Assembly (NCBI RefSeq): GCF_014646195.1
Contig: NZ_BMMZ01000002.1
Coordinates: forward strand, 496,001 to 560,000
From: Microlunatus endophyticus
Lineage (GTDB): Bacteria > Actinomycetota > Actinomycetes > Propionibacteriales > Propionibacteriaceae
DNA length: 64,000 bases
Reading direction: 5' to 3'
Below the pieces are notes generated by a model, which searched no databases, had not been told where the DNA came from, and saw only the letters and a list, made by a program, of their open reading frames with translations. Below, in pieces: positions 55,368-64,000 of this stretch (its first letter is position 1; each line of letters opens with the position of its first letter). The position numbers and the translations under genes were made by a program.

Positions 55368-56486
55368 GTGGCCGACACGATGACCGCCGCCGTCTGGAGC
55401 GGAAACGGTCCCCGGCTGGAACTCACCGAGATCACGGTCCCGGAGCCGAAGGCAGGCGAGGCGCTGGTCCGGCTGACGTCCTGCGGGGTCTGTCATACCG
55501 ACTATCACGTGATGAAGGGTGAGGTCGCCTTCCCGTCACCGGCAGTCCTCGGCCACGAGATCAGTGGCCGGGTCGCACGCCTCGGGCCTGATACCACCGC
55601 TCCCGGTCTGACCGATGACACGAAGGTGGTCGGGGCGTTCATCATGCCCTGCGGCAACTGCGTGCAGTGTGAGCGCGGCCGCGATGACATGTGCGTCAAC
55701 TTCTTCGCCCAGAACCGCTTGAACGGGACGTTGTACGACGGCTCGTCGCGGCTCCGCGCGGCCGATGGCAGCTCGATCGCGATGTATTCGATGGCCGGCA
55801 TGGCCGAATATGCCGTGGTCCCGGTCACGGCGCTCGCGCCGCTGCCGGACTCGATCCCCGAGGTGCCGGCCGCGATCCTGGGCTGCGCGATCTTCACCGC
55901 GTACGGCGCGCTGCGACACAGTGCGGACCTGCAACCCGGCCAGACGGTTGCGGTGGTGGCGATCGGGGGTGTCGGATCGAGCATCGTGCAGCTGGCCCGG
56001 GCGATGGGCGCCGGCACGATCATCGCGATCGATGTCAGCGACGAGAAGCTGGCCAAGGCAAAGCAACTCGGTGCCGACGAGGTGATCAACTCACGATCGA
56101 CCGACCCGGTGGCGGCCGTCCGCGCCCTCACGGGCGGGAACGGCGTGGACGTCGCGTTCGAGGCACTGGGACTGCCACAGACCTTCGAGCAGGCGTCGAA
56201 GATGTTGATCGACGGCGGCGTGATGGTCGCCGTGGGTATCGCCGCCGGCGCGGCGACCGCCAACGTGGAGATCACTCCGCTGGTCCGCCGCGGCTACCAC
56301 CTGATGGGCTCCTTCGGAGCCCGCACACGGGTTGATCTTCCCGCCGTTGTTGATCTTGCCGCCAGCGGCAAGATCAACATCACCGATGCGGTCAGCCGCG
56401 AATACCGACTCGATCAGGTCAACGAAGCCTTCGCCGCCCTGGGTCGTGGCGAGATCAACGGTCGTGCGGTGATCAGAATCGGCTGA
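55368..56486 (+). CDS. Zinc-dependent alcohol dehydrogenase
   Basis: A 372-residue medium-chain dehydrogenase. The catalytic zinc site is in CGVCHTDYH with LGHEISG; the structural zinc site is CGNCVQCERGRDDMC. The NAD-binding Rossmann motif is VVAIGGVGSSIVQLARAMG, with Asp after it (AIDVSDEK) favouring NAD. It oxidises a primary or secondary alcohol; the substrate is unknown. GTG 55368 follows AGGAAGGAAGG; ATG 55380 is the alternative. Divergent from the split transketolase, it may belong to the same sugar or polyol pathway. Confidence 0.9.
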   Translation: MADTMTAAVWSGNGPRLELTEITVPEPKAGEALVRLTSCGVCHTDYHVMKGEVAFPSPAVLGHEISGRVARLGPDTTAPGLTDDTKVVGAFIMPCGNCVQCERGRDDMCVNFFAQNRLNGTLYDGSSRLRAADGSSIAMYSMAGMAEYAVVPVTALAPLPDSIPEVPAAILGCAIFTAYGALRHSADLQPGQTVAVVAIGGVGSSIVQLARAMGAGTIIAIDVSDEKLAKAKQLGADEVINSRSTDPVAAVRALTGGNGVDVAFEALGLPQTFEQASKMLIDGGVMVAVGIAAGAATANVEITPLVRRGYHLMGSFGARTRVDLPAVVDLAASGKINITDAVSREYRLDQVNEAFAALGRGEINGRAVIRIG

Positions 56487-56520
56487 TCAGACTACGCGGG
56501 CAGCTGTGAGCGCAGCGAAC

Positions 56521-56548
56521 ACGATTGCGGAGCCTGCGGAGCAATCGT
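56521..56548. terminator. Bidirectional hairpin between adh and rho
   Basis: ACGATTGC (56521-56528) and GCAATCGT (56541-56548) form a perfect 8-bp stem with a 12-nt loop between convergent genes. It could end both transcripts. The rest of the gap (56549-56660) shows nothing else. Confidence 0.55.
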
Positions 56549-56660
56549 CCCGCGAGTTGATCTTCGGACATGACCGGTCCGGGGGTACGGGGGTCGTCCC
56601 TCGGAACCGGCTATTGGTAGCGCCCCGATCGCGGCAGCGGCAGGGAGCGGACGCAGTGAA

Positions 56661-58709
<2,049 letters not shown>

Positions 58710-59173
58710 GTGTTTCCTTTCGGATTCGGCCCTCTGGTGGGCCCTGATCTGTGGGCACCCGACGGCAGCCACCCGGCTGCCGCAGCCCACAGTTCGCGCC
58801 TGATCTCGCAAGAGCGATTCACAGTCTTCGCAGTGGCGCTTGTTCTCTCTCAGGCAACGATCTTGGTGTTCGGGTCCGGTACCCGCTCGCCAGAATTCGG
58901 CGGCACGGTTTGGGTTGGTAGACCTCTGGCGACGAACCAGAATTCGTACCGGATGCGCCTGACCCGGGCGCTGACGCTGGGGACCCTGGCATCCACGCGA
59001 AAACTACCCGTGAGGAAGATGTCCTGGGACTCGGGAGTCATCCGGTGCGGGGATAGCGATCCACCAGCAGCCCTCAGGCTAGCACCACGGGTATCAATTC
59101 CGGGTAATCACACCGCGAGTCATGGCAAATTCACAGTCAGGATCTCCGCTGCCCGCACTCGTGCCAACACTGC
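58710..59173 (-). promoter_or_regulatory. Long rho leader with a two-tier hairpin
   Basis: This 464-bp stretch between thrB and rho has no supported gene. Close to the rho start lies a strong hairpin: outer stem GTGGGC (58751-58756)/GCCCAC (58785-58790) and inner stem CGGCAGCC (58763-58770)/GGCTGCCG (58775-58782) with a 4-nt loop. A possible extended -10 (TGCTAGCCT, hexamer 59081-59076) would give a leader of about 360 nt. CCAGAATTCG occurs twice (near 58889 and 58937). Autogenous control of rho is known in other bacteria. Confidence 0.5.
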
Positions 59174-60097
59174 TCAGGACGGCAGAATTCCCGCGCCGGG
59201 CCCGACGCCGACCGCAACGACCCGGAACCCGGCGGGCACCAGCGCGGTCGCCGGCTCCAGGTCCGCCCGGCGGCCGATCACCAGCAAGCTCGGGCCCGCC
59301 CCACTGACGACCGCCGCCAATCCGTGGTCGCGCAGGGCGGTGAGCAGCGCGTACGACTCCGGCATCGCCGGCGCGCGATACGACTGGTGCAACCGGTCGG
59401 CGGTGGCGTCGAAGATCAGTTCCGGCGCCGCGGTCAGCGCATGCACCAGCAACGCCGCCCGACCCGCGTTGGCCGCGGCGTCGCGGTGCGGCACCTCCGA
59501 CGGCAACAGCGACCGCGCGACGTCGGTTGCCAGCGGTTGCTCCGGAATGAGCACCAGGCCGCCGAGGTCCGGATGCACTGCTGTGGTGACGGCGGCCACG
59601 CGACGGTCCGTCACGGTTTCGTACGCCAGCACCAGGCCGCCGAACAGCGCGGCAGCCACATTGTCGGGATGCCCTTCGATCCGGTCCGCGAGCGGCAGCC
59701 AGTCTGCGGGTTCGAATTCCTCGCCGGGGCGGGCCAGCGCATGCGCGCCGGTCAGTCCGGCGACGATCGCAGCCGACGAGGATCCGAGGCCGCGGCCCTG
59801 CGGGATCGTGTTGCGGACTCGGACCCGCAGGCCGTCGAACCGGACTCCGAGTCGGTCCAGACCCGCCTGCAAACTCGCGACGATCAGATTGGAGGCACCC
59901 CGGGGCAATGTCGCCGAACCCTCACCCTCGATCTCCACCACAGCTCCAGGCTCTGACGGGCCGGTGGTCGCGACGGTGATGCTGTCCCGCCAGTCCAGTG
60001 CCAGGCCGAGGCAGTCGAAGCCAGGGCCTAGGTTGGCGCTGGTGGCCGGCACCTCGACAGTGGCCGTACGGCCGGCCGGGAGAGTCAGAGGCCGCAT
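59174..60097 (-). CDS. thrB: Homoserine kinase
   Basis: A 307-residue GHMP kinase that phosphorylates homoserine in threonine synthesis. The ATP loop is [18 protein letters not shown]; the N-terminal [20 protein letters not shown] and C-terminal [11 protein letters not shown] motifs are typical. ATG 60097 overlaps the thrC end by 13 nt and gives the normal length; the frame stays open upstream only as the antisense shadow of thrC. Confidence 0.97.
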   Translation of the reverse strand: MRPLTLPAGRTATVEVPATSANLGPGFDCLGLALDWRDSITVATTGPSEPGAVVEIEGEGSATLPRGASNLIVASLQAGLDRLGVRFDGLRVRVRNTIPQGRGLGSSSAAIVAGLTGAHALARPGEEFEPADWLPLADRIEGHPDNVAAALFGGLVLAYETVTDRRVAAVTTAVHPDLGGLVLIPEQPLATDVARSLLPSEVPHRDAAANAGRAALLVHALTAAPELIFDATADRLHQSYRAPAMPESYALLTALRDHGLAAVVSGAGPSLLVIGRRADLEPATALVPAGFRVVAVGVGPGAGILPS

Positions 60098-61236
60098 GCC
60101 TGTGCCACTGCGCCGAGTTCGGCGGGGACGACCTCGGCCTCCACCGGCCCGCCGTTGAGCGACGGCAGAGCGCTCAACGCGGTGTCGATGTCCTTCAGCC
60201 CGTGTCCGGTCACCGTGACGGTGATCGACAGTCTGGCCGGCACCTCGTCCCGTTCGGCCAGTGACAGCAGCCCGGCGACACCGGCCGCCGATGCTGGCTC
60301 GACGAACACGCCTTCGCGCTGGGCGAGATAGGCCTGGGCGTTCATGATCTCGGTGTCGCTGACAGCCCAGAAGCCGCCGCCGGATTCGTTTTTGGCCGCG
60401 ACCGCCAATTCGGTCGAGGCCGGGCGGCCGATCCGGATCGCGGTCGCGATGGTGTCCGGTTCGGCGACCGGGGCGCCGTTGACCAGCGGTGCGGCGCCGG
60501 CGGCCTGGAAACCCCAGATCTTCGGGCGCCGGGTCGCCAGGCCCTTTTCGGCGTATTGGGTGAAGCCGCGCCAGTAGGCGGAGATGTTGCCGCCGTTGCC
60601 GACCGGGAGCACATGGACCTCGGGCGCATCGCCGAGCGCGTCGACGATCTCGAACGCAGCGGTCTTCTGACCCTCGAGGCGGACCGGATTGACGGAGTTG
60701 ACCAGCGCGACCGGGTATTGATCGGCCAGTTGCCGGGCGAGGTCGAGGCAGTCGTCGAAGTTGCCGTCCAACTGCACGATGTGAGCTCCGTGGATGACTG
60801 CCTGGGCAAGCTTGCCGGCGGCGATCCGGCCGGCGGGGAGCAGCACGATCGGGCGCATCCCGGCTCGGGCGGCGTACGCAGCCGCCGACGCCGACGTGTT
60901 GCCGGTCGAGGCGCACACGACCGCGGTCGCCCCTTCGGCGAGGGCCTTGGAGACGGCGACCGTCATGCCGCGGTCCTTGAACGAGCCGGTGGGGTTGGCG
61001 CCCTCGACCTTGAGCCAGACGTCGCACTGCAGTTCGTCGGAGAGGCTGTGCGCGCGGACCAGCGGCGTACCGCCCTCGCCGAGGCTGACCACAGGGTCGT
61101 CGTCCCCGATCGGAAGCCAATCCCGATAGCGGGCGATCACCCCGGAGGCAGCGGCTTCCACGGCTATCTGATCTCCCACCTGATCCCCCACCCGATCCCC
61201 CACCTGATCCCCCACCTGATCCCCCACGTCATTCAC
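60085..61236 (-). CDS. thrC: Threonine synthase
   Basis: A 383-residue PLP enzyme converting O-phosphohomoserine to threonine. The PLP Lys is Lys87 ([11 protein letters not shown]); [18 protein letters not shown] and [12 protein letters not shown] bind the cofactor phosphate. The first 24 residues are a repetitive GDQV tract encoded by five 12-bp units and lie outside the fold. GTG 61236 overlaps the hom stop by 8 nt. Confidence 0.97.
   Translation of the reverse strand: MNDVGDQVGDQVGDRVGDQVGDQIAVEAAASGVIARYRDWLPIGDDDPVVSLGEGGTPLVRAHSLSDELQCDVWLKVEGANPTGSFKDRGMTVAVSKALAEGATAVVCASTGNTSASAAAYAARAGMRPIVLLPAGRIAAGKLAQAVIHGAHIVQLDGNFDDCLDLARQLADQYPVALVNSVNPVRLEGQKTAAFEIVDALGDAPEVHVLPVGNGGNISAYWRGFTQYAEKGLATRRPKIWGFQAAGAAPLVNGAPVAEPDTIATAIRIGRPASTELAVAAKNESGGGFWAVSDTEIMNAQAYLAQREGVFVEPASAAGVAGLLSLAERDEVPARLSITVTVTGHGLKDIDTALSALPSLNGGPVEAEVVPAELGAVAQACGL
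61168..61227 (-). repeat. 12-bp tandem repeat at the start of thrC
   Basis: Five consecutive units of CTGATCCCCCAC (plus strand; units 1 and 3 each differ by one base) fill 61168-61227. On the coding strand they encode VGDQ repeats immediately after the start codon. Confidence 0.9.
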
Positions 61237-62557
61237 CTTCGACTCTCATGACACTGGTGACCTGGGTCACCACGTCCAGTTTCTGCAGCGCGTCGACCGT
61301 GGCCGACAGGGCGGCGTCGGTCGCACGGTGCGTGACGATCACCAGTTTGGCGTCTGCCTCGCGGCCCTGCTGCCGTACGGTCTGGATCGAGACGCCGTAG
61401 TCGGCGAACAGCTGGGCGATCCGGGCCAGCACGCCGACGACGTCGGCGACGTCGAGGGAGAGGTGGTAGCGGGTGACGACCTCGCCGATCGGCGAGACCG
61501 CCCGCTGGGCATAACTCGACTCCCCCGGCCCGGCGGCCCCCCGCAGGCGGTTGCGGGCCACGGTGACCAGGTCGCCGAGCACCGCCGATGCAGTCGGCTG
61601 GCCGCCGGCGCCGGGACCGGTGAACATCAGCCGGCCCGCCGACCGTGACTCGACGAAGACGGCGTTGTACGGGCCGCCGACCGTCGCCAGCGGATGGCTG
61701 CGCGGGATCATCGCCGGGTGCACCCGGACGGAGACGGCCCGTTCGCCGGCATCGTCGGGGTCGGTGAGGGCGCAGATCGCCAGCAGTTTGACCACGCAGC
61801 CCATCTCCCGGGCCGAGGCGATGTCACCGGCAGTGACCTCGGTGATGCCCTCGCGGTAGACGTCAGCACTGCTGACCCGGCTGTGGAAGGCCAGGCTGGA
61901 CAGGATCGCGGCCTTGGCCGCGGCATCGAATCCCTCGATGTCGGCAGTCGGATCGGCCTCGGCGTAACCGAGTGCCTGGGCCTCCTCGAGTGTCTCGGCG
62001 AAGCTGGAACCCTCGCTGTCCATCTTGTCCAGGATGAAATTGGTGGTGCCGTTCACGATGCCCATCACCGAGGTGATCTCATCGCCGACCAACGATTCCC
62101 GCAGCGGGCGGATGATCGGGATGGCGCCGGCGACCGCGGCCTCGAAGTAGAGGTCGACGCCTGCCTTCTCGGCGGCTGCGTAGAGCGTGGTGCCGTCCTC
62201 GGCCAGCAGCGCCTTGTTGGCCGTCACCACGGATGCGCCGTGCTCCAGTGCAGTGATGATCAAGGATCGGGCCGGCTCGATGCCGCCGATCAGCTCGATC
62301 ACCAGGTCGACGTCGTCGCGCCGGACCAGCGAGTCGACATCGGTGGTCAGCAGCGCCGCGTCGATGCCCGGGCGGGGCAGGCTCGGCCGCCGTACCGCGA
62401 CGCCGATCAACTCCAGCCGCCGGCCGATCCGCATCGCCAGGTCGTCGCCCCGCTCGGTGATCAGCTTGACCACCTCCGTGCCGACGTTGCCACAACCCAG
62501 GACGGCGACGCGCAGGGGCGCCGCAGCGGACAGCTGCTCGGCTTCGGTGGTGTTCAT
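61229..62557 (-). CDS. hom: Homoserine dehydrogenase
   Basis: A 442-residue enzyme reducing aspartate semialdehyde to homoserine. The NAD(P) motif is [17 protein letters not shown]. The catalytic domain contains [14 protein letters not shown] and [19 protein letters not shown], and a C-terminal ACT domain ([27 protein letters not shown]) allows threonine feedback. ATG 62557 has GAGG upstream. It begins the hom-thrC-thrB unit. Confidence 0.97.
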   Translation of the reverse strand: MNTTEAEQLSAAAPLRVAVLGCGNVGTEVVKLITERGDDLAMRIGRRLELIGVAVRRPSLPRPGIDAALLTTDVDSLVRRDDVDLVIELIGGIEPARSLIITALEHGASVVTANKALLAEDGTTLYAAAEKAGVDLYFEAAVAGAIPIIRPLRESLVGDEITSVMGIVNGTTNFILDKMDSEGSSFAETLEEAQALGYAEADPTADIEGFDAAAKAAILSSLAFHSRVSSADVYREGITEVTAGDIASAREMGCVVKLLAICALTDPDDAGERAVSVRVHPAMIPRSHPLATVGGPYNAVFVESRSAGRLMFTGPGAGGQPTASAVLGDLVTVARNRLRGAAGPGESSYAQRAVSPIGEVVTRYHLSLDVADVVGVLARIAQLFADYGVSIQTVRQQGREADAKLVIVTHRATDAALSATVDALQKLDVVTQVTSVMRVEGE

Positions 62558-62580
62558 TCAGCAGGCCTCGTGGGTCGTCT

Positions 62581-62634
62581 CAGGTCGTGCGGATCAGGTC
62601 GTGCAATCAGGTCGTGCAATCAGGTCGTACGGGT
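62581..62634 (+). repeat. 13-14-bp tandem repeat between lysA and hom
   Basis: CAGGTCGTGC-type units occur four times in a row: 62581-62594, 62595-62607, 62608-62620 and 62621-62634; the two middle copies (CAGGTCGTGCAAT) are identical. They lie just upstream of hom on its promoter side. The remainder of the 204-bp gap (62558-62761) shows no gene. Confidence 0.85.
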
Positions 62635-62761
62635 CGGATCCCGGCGCGCGGCGGCAAAGTCTGGGGTTGTGTCGCGACGACGCCCCAACATTGTTCCCCA
62701 TCGGCGGCGCCAGCAGGAACTATGCCGCCGGATGTGGACAACCACGCGCCGGCGTCCGCGC

Positions 62762-64000
62762 TCAGCTGACGTCGAGGGCGAGCAGATCTTCGATCATCTC
62801 CCGGCGGACGAGTGTGGTGATCGCCCCATCACGGACCGACACCACCGGCGGCCGCGGCACGTGGTTGTAGTTGCTGGCCATCGACCGGCTGTACGCCCCG
62901 GCGCCCGGGACGGCGACCAGGTCGCCCGGCCGGATGTCGGCGGGCAGGAACTCGTCGCGCACCACGATGTCACCGCTTTCGCAATGCTTGCCGACGACAC
63001 GGGACAGCGCCGGCTCGGCGCCGGAGCGCCGGGAGGCCAGGGTGGCTGAGTATTCGGCGCCGTACAGGGCGGTTCTGATGTTGTCGCTCATGCCGCCGTC
63101 GACCGACACGTAGAGCCGGGTCGCCCCGCCGTCGAGCTGGACCGGCTTGACGGTCCCGACCCGGTACAGGGTGAAGGCCGACGGACCGCTGATCGACCGG
63201 CCGGGCTCGATGGACAGCTTCGGCACCACGACGCCGGCCAGGCCGCACTCGGCCTTGACGATCGCATTCAGAGCCGCTGCCAGTTCGGCGGGAGTGGCCG
63301 GAGTGTCCTGGCTGGTGTAGGCGATGCCGAATCCGCCGCCGAGATCGAGCTCGGGCAGCTCGACGCCGGTCTCGGCGGCGAATGCTGCGTGCAACCGGAG
63401 CGTACGGCGTACGGCCACCTCGAACCCTTCGGCATCGAAGATCTGGGACCCGATGTGGGAATGGATGCCGAGCAGCTGCAGCCGCGGATGATCATGGATC
63501 CGGCGCAGCGCGGCAGCCGCCTGGCCGCCGGCGATCGAGAAGCCGAATTTCTGATCCTCGTGGGCCGTCGAGATGTATTCGTGGGTGTGCGCCTCGACCC
63601 CGGCGGTGACCCGGACCATCAGCTGCGGCCGGGCGTCGAGTTGATCACTGAGACCGATCAGCCGGCCGATCTCCTCGTCGGAGTCGACGATGATCCGCCC
63701 GACGCCGACCCGCAGCGCGGTCGCGAGCTCCTCCTCGCTCTTGTTGTTGCCGTGCAGTCCGATCCTTGCCGGGTCCATCCCTGCGGCCAGCGCGACCGCA
63801 AGCTCCCCGCCGGTGCAGACGTCGAGATTCAGTCCCTCCTCGGCGATCCACCGCACGACCGCCTTGCAGAGAAAGGACTTCCCGGCGTAGTAGACGCCCC
63901 AGCCGGCGAACGAGGTGGCATAGTCCCGGGCCCGAGCACGAAGATCATCTTCGTCCAAGACATAGGCCGGCGTCCCGACCTGGTCGGCGATCTCGGAGAC
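62762..64000 (-). CDS. lysA: Diaminopimelate decarboxylase, N-terminus cut by window edge
   Basis: A PLP enzyme making lysine from meso-diaminopimelate. The 412 residues present begin inside the conserved TPAYVLDEDDLRARARDY and include the PLP Lys (YYAGKSFLCKA), the HSHIGSQ and DLGGGFGIAY phosphate-binding motifs, SIEPGRSI, and the active-site Cys of KHCESGDIVV. The start lies beyond the right edge. The order lysA-hom-thrC-thrB is conserved in actinobacteria. Confidence 0.97.
   Translation of the reverse strand, partial: VSEIADQVGTPAYVLDEDDLRARARDYATSFAGWGVYYAGKSFLCKAVVRWIAEEGLNLDVCTGGELAVALAAGMDPARIGLHGNNKSEEELATALRVGVGRIIVDSDEEIGRLIGLSDQLDARPQLMVRVTAGVEAHTHEYISTAHEDQKFGFSIAGGQAAAALRRIHDHPRLQLLGIHSHIGSQIFDAEGFEVAVRRTLRLHAAFAAETGVELPELDLGGGFGIAYTSQDTPATPAELAAALNAIVKAECGLAGVVVPKLSIEPGRSISGPSAFTLYRVGTVKPVQLDGGATRLYVSVDGGMSDNIRTALYGAEYSATLASRRSGAEPALSRVVGKHCESGDIVVRDEFLPADIRPGDLVAVPGAGAYSRSMASNYNHVPRPPVVSVRDGAITTLVRREMIEDLLALDVS

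Overview
The window is chromosomal DNA from a high-GC Gram-positive bacterium (Actinomycetota). The evidence is the strong GC bias at third codon positions, frequent GTG starts, many probable leaderless starts, and characteristic actinobacterial genes: the GlgE maltosyltransferase pathway, NucS mismatch endonuclease, DUF2550 next to atpC, DUF3349 next to pit, and a Rho factor with a long Arg/Asn/Asp-rich insertion. A Propionibacteriales-like host (for example a Microlunatus relative) fits the combination of glycogen, phosphate transport and B12-linked acyl-CoA functions, but that is inference. No rRNA, tRNA, CRISPR array, prophage or insertion sequence was found.

Layout. 1-7.9 kb: glgP (incomplete at the left edge) diverges from the glgE-mak-glgB operon. 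7.9-12.0 kb: a Nudix hydrolase, a PlsC-type acyltransferase, a cysteine-less thioredoxin/TPR protein and phosphoglucomutase. 12.2-16.3 kb: an APC permease, then a phosphate transporter with a small membrane protein and two tandem DUF3349 proteins. 16.4-23.8 kb: an acyl-CoA mutase large subunit with the isobutyryl-CoA mutase residue signature, a MarR regulator, a PH-domain membrane protein, MeaB GTPase, thiolase, NagA-like deacetylase and methylmalonyl-CoA epimerase. 23.9-28.8 kb: a DivIVA/Scy-like coiled-coil protein, NucS and an ABC-2 exporter. 28.9-37.6 kb: a zinc-ribbon-like protein, an alpha/beta hydrolase, a cyclophilin lipoprotein, a frameshifted C39-like peptidase, PduO adenosyltransferase, a sugar isomerase, an EEP-family hydrolase, a sedolisin and a DUF559 protein. 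37.8-46.5 kb: DUF2550 and the complete F1Fo ATP synthase operon, all on the minus strand. 46.6-53.5 kb: WecA-like transferase, Sua5/TsaC, PrmC, an enolase-superfamily enzyme, a TetR/DUF899 pair, RF1 and L31. 53.7-64 kb: a split transketolase, a zinc alcohol dehydrogenase, Rho, ThrB, ThrC, Hom and LysA (incomplete at the right edge).

From memory of the M. tuberculosis genome, much of the window follows the order Rv1293 (lysA) to Rv1328 (glgP), read right to left. Against that backbone the APC/pit/DUF3349/mutase block, the isomerase-EEP-sedolisin-DUF559 block, the enolase/TetR/DUF899 block and the transketolase/ADH block look like host-specific insertions.

How the genes work together. Pgm, GlgE, Mak, GlgB and GlgP make and degrade alpha-glucan. 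The mutase, MeaB, PduO, thiolase and epimerase form a dispersed adenosylcobalamin-dependent short-chain acyl-CoA module. The most notable sequence-level signals are a cohort of leaderless promoters (NANNNT, 6-7 nt, then RTG), including one divergent pair whose -10 boxes overlap; a high density of short tandem repeats at gene ends and in disordered protein tails; a REP-like inverted pair read as protein inside sua5; and a single-base frameshift in a C39-like peptidase gene.
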